From: Neoconidiobolus thromboides FSU 785 | Lineage: Eukaryota; Entomophthoromycota; Entomophthoromycetes; Entomophthorales; Neoconidiobolaceae | DNA length: 37,321 bases | Assembly: GCA_025603075.1 (NCBI GenBank) | Contig: MU626446.1 | Location: 1-37,321 of the forward strand | Reading direction: 5' to 3' | Shown here: piece after piece, positions 1 through 9,290 of the stretch | Position numbering within the stretch: position 1 is the first letter of the stretch | Layout of the letters: each line of letters begins with the position of its first letter | Translations under genes and position numbers: made by a program | The notes under the pieces: model-generated | Seen by the model: the letters and a program-made list of their open reading frames with translations, nothing else | Told to the model about the DNA's origin: nothing | The model's database searches: none

Positions 1-2
1 AG

Positions 3-1139
3 AATGTTCAAGATTTCTTTGCTTGTGGCAAACAAGAAGATAAAGCTGATTTTTATGGTATTAATATCTATTCTTGGTGTGGTGAGTCTGATATGCAAAA
101 ATCAGGCTATGATATCAAAGTTAAAGAAATGGCAGAATTGGGTATCCCAAGCATTCTATCTGAATATGGCTGTAATGTAGTTAAACCAAGAAGCTTTGGG
201 GACACTAAAGCACTTTATAAAGAGATGAGTGAAGTACTTTCTGGCGGTATTGTTTATGAATATAGTCAAGAAGATAATGACTATGGTTTAGTTAAGATCA
301 ATGGTGATAAAGTAGATCTATTACCTGACTTTGAAGTAGTAAAGAAACATTATTCTGAAGCTAAGCCAAAGTTAATTAAAAAAAGTGCTTATACTCCAGA
401 AATCAAAACTGTCAAATGTCCTGCTATTAGCGAAACCTGGAAAGCTTCTGAAAAGCTCCCATTAACACCATCAGATGATGTTTGTGCTTGTGCTTTACAA
501 TCCGTTGAATGTCAAATCAACTCTAAAGGTTTATTGAAAGAAAGTGGTGAAAAACTAGGTAAAATCTTTGGCTACACTTGTGCCAATGGAGCTTGTGATG
601 ATGTTTCTACTGATACTGTGAAAGCTGTTTATGGTCCATTTTCATTTTGTAACTCTACTGTACGCAGTTCTGTTATTATGCAAAATGCAGTGAATAGAGG
701 AGCCCAATGTGATTTTGAAGGATTCGCTAGTAAGGTAGCTTTACCTTCAAAAAAGGATTTAAAATCTTGCCCTGGTTTATCAAAGAGTGAACTTCAAAGT
801 GATATAAAATCCACTGCTACGAGCACTAGTGCTAACTCAATAACTATGAGTAGTACCGAAACTAGTACCAAAGCTAGTGCTGGCATGCCAACTGAAGTTG
901 TTAGCAAAACTATGATTAATTCAACAACTGAAATTAGTATTGGAATTGGAGCTAGTTCAGTAACTTCAGCTGCTACTAAATCTCAAACTAGCCCTCAAAC
1001 AGCTAGTGAAGTTGCTGGTGAAAAACCTACCGCTATTCCAGGATATAGCATGAACTCTGGTGATTCATCTGATGTTTCTAAAGGGATTTACGAACAAACT
1101 AAAATTTCTAAAAAGCAAAAATGCAAAAGTAAACATTAA
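3..1139 (+). CDS. GH72 beta-1,3-glucanosyltransferase with X8 (CBM43) domain, 5' truncated by window
   Basis: The reading frame is open from base 3, so this is the 3' part of a larger gene whose start lies outside the window. It encodes the end of a Gas/Gel/Phr-type enzyme that cuts and re-joins beta-1,3-glucan chains in the cell wall. The segment ILSEYGCN (Glu codon at 162-164) matches the GH72 nucleophile motif SEYGCN, and YGINIYSWCG just upstream also fits the family. It is followed by a Cys-rich X8 module (about bases 410-740, with VCACALQ, GYTCANGAC and GAQCDFEG), then a Ser/Thr-rich tail of about 100 residues. The C-terminus ends in a lysine-rich run (KQKCKSKH) with no hydrophobic GPI-anchor signal, which is unusual for GH72 enzymes with X8. 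The acid/base Glu lies upstream of the window. No intron is visible in this part. Confidence 0.93.
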   Translation, partial: NVQDFFACGKQEDKADFYGINIYSWCGESDMQKSGYDIKVKEMAELGIPSILSEYGCNVVKPRSFGDTKALYKEMSEVLSGGIVYEYSQEDNDYGLVKINGDKVDLLPDFEVVKKHYSEAKPKLIKKSAYTPEIKTVKCPAISETWKASEKLPLTPSDDVCACALQSVECQINSKGLLKESGEKLGKIFGYTCANGACDDVSTDTVKAVYGPFSFCNSTVRSSVIMQNAVNRGAQCDFEGFASKVALPSKKDLKSCPGLSKSELQSDIKSTATSTSANSITMSSTETSTKASAGMPTEVVSKTMINSTTEISIGIGASSVTSAATKSQTSPQTASEVAGEKPTAIPGYSMNSGDSSDVSKGIYEQTKISKKQKCKSKH

Positions 1140-2125
1140 GTAGTAATTAGATATTGAAATAAAATTAGCTTATAAAACATATAATCTGTCTTTATTAATT
1201 AAGTAAAAACAGGTTTGCTGTGCTTTGATTCTGATAAATGTATTTTTAGTTATCTTTAGGGTATAAGCTATTGCGAAATATTAGAGATAATGGTAGTTAC
1301 AAAATTTTAAAATAACGATATACTATCCTACATATCTACTAAAGCACTAATGACTTATTGCATTTGTTTTATATTAAGTGTAAAATTTGAGAAGCAACTA
1401 GTTTTATATTAGCACTTATATCTGAAGCATTGTTATATTTCGACATCATTGCCTATTTACTTTTTTAATTTTTTTCTAGTTTTTCAATTATTATGTTACT
1501 ATCTCTTTTTTTAAACTCTTTGTTCATAGTAAAGATATACAACTGTTAATCTCAAACAATTTAAAAACTGTGTTGTATACAGCTGATTTTCAGTAATATA
1601 TTATTTATAACTGCTTAAAAGTATTCCAAAAAAGCAAAAAAACTCTGTAGCTATGAGTTGATATAATAAGCAATTAGTTCAAGGTTTTATTTTACAATTA
1701 TCGTACTGCTTTCCTATTTTATCTTGAGTCCAACTTCGGATCTAACATTAAGATAATGAGTATAGTAATGATAAATGAGTTAATAGGTTGAATAACAAAT
1801 TCTGATCATGTGTGAAATACAATATAGATTCACATCAGAGAAGTGCAAAAACATGGCTGTCAAATACTACTATGGTAAGAATCCAAAGAAATGTACAAAG
1901 TTTTCATGATATGGATGTATAAATATTTTACCATTTGATATTTTACAGAGCTGTAATAACCATGTATAAGAAAGCAACTTAGAAACAAGAGAAATTTAGA
2001 CTCCATTTGTATTAAAATTCTTAATTGCTTATTATAAACAACCATTTTTTATTAATAAAAGCACATAAAGCTTTATTATTATTGATATATCAATAAACTT
2101 TTTTTAAATCTAACATTGCTTTTTA
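1140..2125. other. AT-rich intergenic spacer, no gene seen
   Basis: This is the convergent spacer between the GH72 gene and the arylamine N-acetyltransferase gene. All frames are broken by frequent stops. The only open stretch (1860-2045, minus) has a low-complexity Ile/Tyr/Leu-rich translation with no family features and is taken as chance. No repeat copy or RNA gene was recognised. Confidence 0.7.
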
Positions 2126-3211
2126 TTAAGTATCAAAAGTAACAAAGGAAGGAGGAATAACCTCTTTAAGACTCGATAAATCCACATTAAAATATTTCTT
2201 GAGTGCTTCCCTTCTACCGTTCTCGTCTCTTAAATGAATTCTTTTAACTGTTCCATCTAGGGTAATAAGTTTCAATTGGTTATCAAAAACTTTAGCCATA
2301 GTACCTTCAGGTTCTTGTATATATTTTCTAATAATGAGATGCTCATTATAGGTACTTGTTTGATCCATAACTAAATAATAATTGATATGTGCTATATCTT
2401 TAGGGAAAAAAGGAGTAAAAGTAAAAAAGAAGAGTGGATACCAAATGTTCTCTTTTCCTTCTTCTTTTCCAACTAAACTTTCATCTAATTTATAGGCTGG
2501 TACTAAAGTACGAGCTAAGTAAAATGGTGGGATCATAGCAGATAGATGATTTTGGCCTGGTGGATATCTACGTACTACTTGTAAATGAGTATTATCTAGA
2601 AGAGGAACAAGTTCACATTCTGGATCTTCAATAACTTGCTCAAAGACAGGAACAGGTTGAAAATTCCCAATTGAACTAAAACCAGCATCTAACAAATATT
2701 TTTGATCATTTAATTCAGCAATAATGGCACAGTGTCTTAGTCCAGTCATCACAACTTTCCTTTCTTTTATAAATAAAGCTTGGTCAGCTGTACGTGCACC
2801 TACTATATAGTTATTGAATCCCAAGTTGGTAAGTATATGAGATAATAAAATATTATGCTCATAGCAATAGCCATCTCTTTCCTCTGTAACCAATTTTTTA
2901 AATATATCCAAAGGATGAAGGCTAGCTCCTTTAGTTGTTAATAAGTTATTTGGATTTGTTGGAGCATTTTGGTTTTCATCTTTCTGATCAAGTTCATTAT
3001 AGTAAAAGAAAGAAGTGTTTCCATATGGAATAGAATGTAAGTGTCTAGTTTGTATCTTTTGTAAAGTTTGTAAGCTCAATTCAGGCAATGCTTGCTCCTC
3101 TCCTTCGTTGAAATATTGGATTCTATTCAAATATTGAAACACTTGCTCTTTGGTATATGCTAATGGCTCTACTGATGTATCATATTCGTAAAATTCTCCA
3201 GGTTTTGTCAT
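2126..3211 (-). CDS. Arylamine N-acetyltransferase (NAT family), intronless
   Basis: This 361-aa protein is a cytosolic enzyme that transfers an acetyl or other acyl group from CoA to arylamines, hydrazines or similar xenobiotics. The Cys-His-Asp triad of the family is visible: Cys116 in RDGYCYEHN (family pattern RxGxCxExN), His160 in GLRHCAIIAEL and Asp175 in YLLDAGFS. The N-terminal segment TRHLHSIPYGN (residues 55-65) also fits the family. The length exceeds the roughly 280 residues of bacterial and animal NATs because of an insertion at about residues 72-95 and extended loops near the C-terminus. The start was chosen as the first Met of the open frame, ahead of the family core. The gene is a single exon, whereas most neighbours have several introns. 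Fungal NATs are often linked to detoxification; the substrate here cannot be told. Confidence 0.92.
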   Translation of the reverse strand: MTKPGEFYEYDTSVEPLAYTKEQVFQYLNRIQYFNEGEEQALPELSLQTLQKIQTRHLHSIPYGNTSFFYYNELDQKDENQNAPTNPNNLLTTKGASLHPLDIFKKLVTEERDGYCYEHNILLSHILTNLGFNNYIVGARTADQALFIKERKVVMTGLRHCAIIAELNDQKYLLDAGFSSIGNFQPVPVFEQVIEDPECELVPLLDNTHLQVVRRYPPGQNHLSAMIPPFYLARTLVPAYKLDESLVGKEEGKENIWYPLFFFTFTPFFPKDIAHINYYLVMDQTSTYNEHLIIRKYIQEPEGTMAKVFDNQLKLITLDGTVKRIHLRDENGRREALKKYFNVDLSSLKEVIPPSFVTFDT

Positions 3212-3520
3212 TTTTTGAAGTTTAAAAGTTAAAATAAGCCTTTAAGTAAAAAGTTTAAAAGTAAAAGTTAAAAAAAATTTAAAAAGTTTAAGAGGATTTA
3301 AAGTAGTTTTTATATTTTCTTGATTATTTGAATAAATCAAATCTTAGGAACTTGATCAGGAGCTAGCTTTTATAGGTAATTGCAGCGTTTTTCGATAATA
3401 AAGCGGAGAATAACTTTTAAATAAACACGATAATATAATAGTTTACAATCACGAGCTTTGGATTTAACTTTAATAGTATTTCATTTGTTAAAGCTTTTTC
3501 TCAAAATCTTAAGAAACCAA

Positions 3521-3780
3521 TGAAACCCAAGTGCCTTTACTACTGTGGAATAAAAAAATTGATAGGAGGTGAAAATAGGTAAGTGTGTAGAGGATGTAGC
3601 AACTAAACTAGATCTTGGATATTTCAAAGTAGAGCAATCAGCTTTGAATATAAAAAGAGCTTAAGAAACTAAAGCAAACTCAAATTGGTTCAAAGCTTTA
3701 CAATCACTAAGAAGAGAGAATGGCGCGAAAGAAGGAGCCAAGGTGGACCTGGGAGAGAATTTTGTATAATGTATGTAAAT
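3521..3780 (+). pseudogene. Possible decayed coding fragment
   Basis: After an ATG at about 3521 the translation begins MKPKCLYYCG and stays open to a GT at about 3579. From about 3576 a frame gives IGKCVEDVATKLDLGYFK onward for some 60 codons with a single in-frame stop, including an apparently coding stretch with SNWFKALQSLRREN. The base composition is clearly less AT-rich than the surroundings. No intact gene or recognised family is present. It could be a relic of a transposon or of a lost gene. This is inference from composition and open frame only. Confidence 0.25.
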
Positions 3781-3944
3781 GGTCTACAAATCAGTATCCT
3801 TTGTTAAGAATTAGCGGAAAGGTTAAAGGTTGATCCGAGATAAATCCAATTGAGAACAAGAAGGTTTAGTCGCCTCAAAGGTAAAAGAGTGGAGTTCAAA
3901 AGCATTTATTATAGTTTATGCAAAGAAAGAACAATAACTTATAT

Positions 3945-4041
3945 GAAGATGTTTTTTTGGCTTCATTACTTTTTCCATCTTTTAAGCACTATTTGAGTGG
4001 AAAATTGCTAGTAAAACTCTTAAATACAAAAGTATATCCCC
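3945..4041 (+). repeat. Dispersed ~100-bp inverted-repeat element, copy A (probable MITE)
   Basis: Copy A of a family with six copies in this window. It starts GAAGATGTTTTTTT and ends in the reverse complement of GGGGATATAC. The conserved core includes CTTCATTA, TTTTCCATCTTTTAAGCA, CTATTTGAGTGGAAAATT and a CTTAAATAC block. It is non-coding and lies in a spacer. Confidence 0.8.
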
Positions 4042-4323
4042 ACATAAATTTGATTTGATATACTTTTAATTTAAACGAGTTGTAGAGAATAAATTAATAT
4101 AAAGGACTAATTAAGCTTTATGTATTTATTTTTATATTTGTTATTAAAATACACCTTACAATAATATGTTCTAATACCCCCATTCTACAAAAGGGTTCCT
4201 AAAATTAACTTTAATATCATCATAGTATATTATTCATACATAATATATTTGTGTAATAATTAAAGCGTTGTAAAATCAATTTTTTTTATAAAAATTTAAA
4301 AATAGTTTAGTGATAGCTATTAT

Positions 4324-5162
4324 TTATTTGAATATATGAGACATAGATGATGTTAAATAATCATTTATATTTTTTGCGTTAGAACTCATAACAGTATATG
4401 TATGGGGATAGTAAATTACAACTGGAAATATTTCATTTTTAAACTTAAACAATTCCGGAGTATATAAAAACTCACAGTCCTCATTAAATCTAATTTCAAT
4501 TATTTTCATATCGACAAATTTAATATTAATATTAATAAAATGATCATTAGAGGTGTATATTCAATCCTTACAGCAATCAAATCCTTACATATTGATATAA
4601 AAGATAATTCTAATGTACTTTTTGTTTTCAAATAGTAAAAATCTAATTTTAAATTTAAAGCATCACAAAATAAGTTCCATCCTATTTTTTCATCAATTTC
4701 TTTTATACTAATTTCTTCATTATTATAATCTACTTGAGGGATTTTAAAGTCATCTCCAAATTTAACTATTTTAATTTTATTTTCATGATAAAAATGGTTT
4801 GTATATCTCAAAAGTCCTGGAAAATTTGTTATTAAAGTATCACTATCCCAATCTTGCTCAAGGTGATAATTTTTATCATTATATATGAAAAATCGAAACA
4901 TACTACTTTTACCTTCAGTCATAGAGTCCTCGCATGCAAAATAAGAAGATCTAAAATCCTTTTGTCTTTGTTGTGATTCTTCATAGCCCATTATTTGTAC
5001 AGAATTCTTAAAGAAAAAGGCTCCTAAACTTTGATCTGGATAAATTGTCTGTATATCTTTATAGCTTGATAAGAGTAACTTATTGACTGGCATAAAATTT
5101 ATCAAATAATCTATTGATCCATATAATTTTGGTTGTCCAGGTTTATTAAAAACACGTACCAT
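4324..5162 (-). CDS. Orphan hypothetical protein, probably two exons
   Basis: I do not recognise this protein. The main open frame (5162 down to 4506) starts MVRVFNKPGQPK and has the complexity of a real protein, with regions such as GYEESQQRQKDFRSSYFACE and KIVKFGDDFKIPQVDYNNEE. It degenerates at its end into an Ile/Leu run, overlapping by four bases a second frame (4509-4324). A likely reading joins them by an intron: donor GTAAGG right after base 4572 and acceptor AG at 4481-4480, giving exons 5162-4572 and 4479-4324 and a 248-aa product in frame across the join. An alternative acceptor eleven bases upstream (within the intron as drawn) would shift the frame. No signal peptide, membrane segment or known motif is seen. 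It sits between transposon-like debris and may be lineage-specific. Confidence 0.55.
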
Positions 5163-6270
5163 TTGTAGAAATTCAACTCAAAATGTTAAGATAAATAAAT
5201 TCCAATGTTTTGAATTTGCTTTAAATAGTTGAATCAATACAAGAACATTCTTTTATTAGCTAATACTTTATTTAGCAAATTACAAAAAAATTAAATTTAA
5301 CTAAAACTAAAAAATTGGCTTTGATAAAATCAAATCAAATCAAAAAGATCAGCTATTTTTACTACTTTCTTACTAATTTTTTTATAGATTCCTAATGTGT
5401 TCTACACATTAGTATCGTTGAGTAGTTTTATTACTTTATTTTTTCTTTTTAGATATTCTATAAACAAATAAATAAATATCTTTAGCTAATTTGTCTTAAT
5501 ATCATTAATAAAACAGAACAACGTTATCTTTTTATTTGCTTACTATTATTTTTATTTTTTGTTCAAATTTTAATCCTTGAAATATTACGAATGAGTCAGA
5601 CTTGTTATCGTTTTATATATTAAAGTTAAGCCATAATGAATTAGACTTGTTTTTAAGTTTGAACGATGAATTAAGCATATCTTTTTACTCCTTAACTTAT
5701 CTACCTTTTTCTTTAATTTTGTTATGCAAAATACAAAGTGATTAACTTGTGGTTGAAACTGTAGATAAAAAGTACACTAAAAGCGGTTATTGTTTTATAA
5801 ATAAATTTACTTATACTCTAAATTAAAACTAAATACCCCATTTTCTACTTTTTTAATTAGAAAAATATTAGTAAAATATCAACTGTTATCTCATATGACT
5901 TTTAACGTAGCCCTCTACTTTATTTTAAAGGTTGAGTTTTTAACCTAGACCTTTAATCCTTCTAATGAGATTATAAACTATACACAATAGTCTCATTTCT
6001 ATATAGTCCAGCCCTCCAGATCATCAATCCTACCTTTTAATTCAACTTCACTTATCATTTAATCAGAAATTGTTTAAGGTATTAAGAAATAATTGAAGCT
6101 ATTTTATCTCTCTAATTCTACTGGAGATAAAAAGAATCCAAATCTACTTTACACTCACAAAGAAAATATTATGAATAACACTATTCCCAAAGTTTACTTA
6201 GTTTAATATTTAATATTTTATTTTAGTTAATAAAACGCTTCAAGCTATTACTTTTCAAGAACAAAAAAAT

Positions 6271-6367
6271 GAGGCTGTTTTTTTTAGTTTCATTATTTTT
6301 CCATTTTTTAAGCGCTATTTGAGTGAAAAGATTGTAGTAAAATTCTTAAACAAAAAAATACATCCTC
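6271..6367 (+). repeat. Dispersed ~100-bp inverted-repeat element, copy B (probable MITE)
   Basis: Copy B begins GAGGCTGTTTTTTTT and ends CATCCTC, so its two ends are imperfect inverted copies of each other. The core has TTTTCCATTTTTTAAGCG followed by CTATTTGAGTG and a CTTAAAC block, as in the other copies. Confidence 0.8.
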
Positions 6368-6634
6368 AAATATTGATTGATTCTATTTTTTAACTTGATT
6401 TATTATAGCAAATGATAATAACTCAATGACTAAACAGTCGGTGATCAAATAACTAAAAAGTTAATACAAAGTGATTGAAAGTAGATAATTTTGATACAAA
6501 TAAATATGTTAATAATATAAAGTTTAACTATAATTTTTTCAAAAATAAAATGTAAATTAAGCCTATTTTTTACTCAAAATTTAATATTTGATTTAATTTA
6601 ATATAATGAATTTAAAATTTTACAGCAATTATAT

Positions 6635-6733
6635 GGGAGTGTCTTTTTTAACTTCATTATTTCTTCCATTTTTTAAGCGCTATCTAAGCGGAAAATTTGC
6701 TAACAAAATTCTTAAACACAAAAATACATCCCC
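6635..6733 (+). repeat. Dispersed ~100-bp inverted-repeat element, copy C (probable MITE)
   Basis: Copy C begins GGGAGTGTCTTTTTT and ends ACATCCCC. It lies about 270 bp from copy B in the same orientation. The two share the TTTTTTAAGCGCTAT core. Confidence 0.8.
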
Positions 6734-7527
6734 AAATATCAATTTAAATGAGAGCTAGCGAAATGAATATAAAATAACTAGATAATTTGTTAAGAACTAG
6801 CCCCATTTAATACTTTAAAAGGTTTCATTGACGGATATGTGAAGAAATACACTGTTTAATAAAAATTTGAGCTTTTTAAACAAACAAAATCAATTAATAT
6901 AGATGTGTAATAAAAAAATAAGCTTAACCTTTGTGAATATTATAATTTAAAAAATACAAAGCTGATAAAATAGCTGATTAATTTTATAGTATTTTTTTTC
7001 ATTTAATAATGTTAATAAATAAACAAAAACGAAATTTAGAATTTATAAATAAAGTTATCTTTTATTGTTCTTTTTATCCTTCTTTTCTGCTAATTAATTT
7101 ATCCATTATCTTTACAAATGCTCTTGATTTTTTTTCATAAGTTACATTAAAATCAGCTATTAAATTAATTATTGTAATTTATCTATCAGAACTATTAATT
7201 AAATCGTCTACTTTATTAAGTCGGATGATATAGTTGAAAGGATTTAATAAAGGTGGAATGTATTATAGAAAGTAATGTAAAGAAGGCCAATATCAAAGTT
7301 ATGACTAACTTTGATGACGTATATATTAAGTATGTATATAGAATGTAGCAAAGTAATGTACTTTATACTTATAGAAAGTACATGAGTAATTAAACCTGTT
7401 CCTTTGGAACCTCACTTTATTAAGAGTAATTTATTTATCCAAAAAAGTAAACTATGCTTTTAAAGCTTATTAGTTACATTGATATAATTAACTTAGTCTA
7501 AGATATATCATCTACCTTACACCTGTT

Positions 7528-7644
7528 TACAAGGACTTTGAAACTTTTCATTGCCATTAGTCAAACACTGGATTTATTTTGACCTACTTCGCGTCAACTT
7601 ATCAATAGTACGTCGTCAGGTTTAATGATCTCAAAGTCCTTGTA
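7528..7644. repeat. 14-bp inverted repeat pair around 89 bp
   Basis: TACAAGGACTTTGA at 7528-7541 is matched exactly in reverse complement at 7631-7644. The enclosed 89 bp are less AT-rich and contain TTCGCG and TACGTCGTC. It could be a small inverted-repeat transposon remnant or a foldback structure. No coding is seen inside. Confidence 0.55.
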
Positions 7645-7936
7645 GTTTATATATAAGATACTGCTATTACCAAAATTTAAAACTCTAAAAATAATGCACT
7701 AAATTTTTTAGATATAATTTAGACATAGCTGAGATTAAATAAATGTCTGTTGATTACCACTTTAATATTATTAGTATATCTAAAAATTATTGAAGATTAT
7801 CTTTTACAAGCATGATATAAACTTCTTATTTATTTTTAATACAATTTAGCATCTATTTTATACTATAAAACTTTTTTTATTTATTATTTTAGCAAATTGA
7901 TCTATAACTGTTATCCCTTCAATGTCTTCCCAATTC

Positions 7937-9199
7937 TTAAAAATCCAACCAATCTTTAAGATATTCACAAGTATTGGGATTAATTTGACCATTTGGATGA
8001 CATTGATTATAAACCTATAAAAAAACAATGAGAAACAATATTGTTTATTTTAAGAAATTAAAGAATAAATTTTAATTCTAACTTACTGGGCAAGTACCAC
8101 ACGGGATATCTGTTAAAGCATTAGTATTATTTCGATCCTTTTCAAAAACACCTGAAAACACTGCTTTATATTGCCAATCATAAGCATCATTATTGAATTC
8201 GGTTTGAAATTCTTCTTTATCTTCATCTTCATCCTTATTTTTATTATGATTATTTTGTTGACCTTGATATTGATTAATAAACCCTGGTCTTGGTACAAAA
8301 TCGCTCATAAATTTGATAATTTTACCATCGAAAACAAGTAAATTTAAAATTTCTCTAATATCATCTAATGTTAATTTTTGTCTTGAAATTTGAGATGTAG
8401 CAATATAATTATAAATATTAGTGGCAGTTGGGTACATTGTATAACCACTATCAAAACAAGCGCCTAATCCTGAAGCTTCAGGTATCTGGCGAGGAAAACT
8501 TAAATGAGTAATAAATTTAAAGATATGTTCATATAATAATTGTACAAATTGTTCATCTAAATTTTGATCTGTATACCATGGCCCTCCAGTCATTTCTATG
8601 CTTGGATTTTTATCCCATAACATATATACTTTTCGAGTTGGATTATTGATAGATTTGACTGCTTTAATTAAATTCTTATTTTCTAATACTTTGATACATC
8701 GAGTAACTACATTTTGATGTAACCCAGTTTTTGATTTTAATGTTTTGATCCAAATACCTACAGATAGTTTAAATACTTAAATTACTAGTTTATTTTAAGT
8801 CTTTACCTTCATTTTGAGAATCTTCAACTGTCTTATAAATTCTTTTTTCTTCTTCATTAAGTTCATCTAATCTAAAAGTCAAAAAAATCTCCATTCACTT
8901 TAAATTTCATTAACTAAAAAAGAGACTTACTTTTCCAAACTAGTTATAGGAACCCCATTAAATGCCATCTGTCCATCTACCATAAAAAAGTCCAATAAAC
9001 CAAAAGAAGATAAGTTATTGACAGCATTAACAATAAGATTAGGTTCTATTCCATTCATTTTTTTTTGTAAAGTTGAATTATTAATACCATCTTTTGTTAA
9101 ATAAACTAATTTTAATACATTCATTTCAAGTTCTCCAAATTGAAATTTTTCTTGGGCTAAAGTCGCTTGCTCTGTTGCTTCTGATTCTGTGAAACTCAT
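7937..9199 (-). CDS. RPC34: RNA polymerase III subunit RPC6 (Rpc34/RPC39)
   Basis: This subunit of the Pol III-specific heterotrimer (Rpc82-Rpc34-Rpc31) works in the nucleus in promoter opening and TFIIIB contact. Exons read 9199-8931, 8871-8807, 8757-8087 and 8014-7937 (introns 59, 49 and 72 nt; donors GTAAGT/GTAAAG), giving 360 aa. The N-terminal half has the winged-helix segments typical of the family (LEMNVLKLVYLTKDGINNST; GIWIKTLKSKTGLHQNVVTR). GGPWYTDQNLDEQFV fits the family centre. The C-terminus carries four Cys (331, 334, 340, 351) in a CGTCPV...CHPNGQINP...CEYLKDWLDF arrangement, matching the iron-sulfur-cluster tail of this family. The last two of these Cys lie in the small fourth exon. 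An Asn/Lys/Asp/Glu-rich insertion precedes this tail. The start is shared with the divergent RTR1 promoter, 91 bp away. Confidence 0.95.
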
Positions 9200-9290
9200 T
9201 TTTTCTCTTTTTAAAAAGTTGGAAAAAGGATTAAAGAAATAAAAAAAGGCAAACTGCGATTTTTTACTTTTCTATTTTTTAAAATTTAGA
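9200..9290. promoter_or_regulatory. Short divergent promoter shared by RPC34 and RTR1
   Basis: Only 91 bp separate the two start codons of these divergent genes. The stretch is A/T-rich with poly-A/poly-T tracts (for example around 9238-9264) and no clear TATA box. Both 5' UTRs and any regulatory sites must fit in, or overlap, this interval, which suggests shared expression. Confidence 0.5.

Larger units (their letters stand above)
3212..4323. other. Spacer with decayed coding-like block and one dispersed repeat copy
   Basis: This spacer separates the NAT promoter from the orphan gene. From 3521 to about 3780 its composition is less AT-rich and a broken plus-strand reading is visible (listed separately). 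From 3945 to 4041 it holds a copy of the dispersed inverted-repeat element. The rest is AT-rich with no gene seen. Confidence 0.6.
5163..7936. other. 2.8-kb gene-poor AT-rich spacer
   Basis: No intact gene is present. The region holds two copies of the dispersed repeat (6271-6367 and 6635-6733), a 14-bp inverted repeat pair at 7528-7644 and scraps of coding-like sequence around 7080-7480. Near 7228 a reading resembling LKGFNKGGMYYRK recalls the Ty1/copia RNase H region, but it is too decayed to call. The minus strand at 7205-7080 reads through about 30 codons without a clear family. It looks like a graveyard of mobile DNA. Confidence 0.5.

Noticed and set aside
1860-2045. Minus-strand open frame of 61 codons downstream of GH72
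   Set aside because: Low-complexity Tyr/Ile/Leu translation, no family features, typical of AT-rich chance frames.
4506-4509. Four-base ATGA overlap suggesting two bacterial-style coupled genes
   Set aside because: The genome is eukaryotic and intron-rich; an in-frame splice explains the two frames better.
7228-7330. LKGFNKGGMYYRK reading suggesting a Ty1/copia RNase H domain
   Set aside because: Too short and broken by stops to list as a feature; mentioned only as supporting context for retroelement decay.
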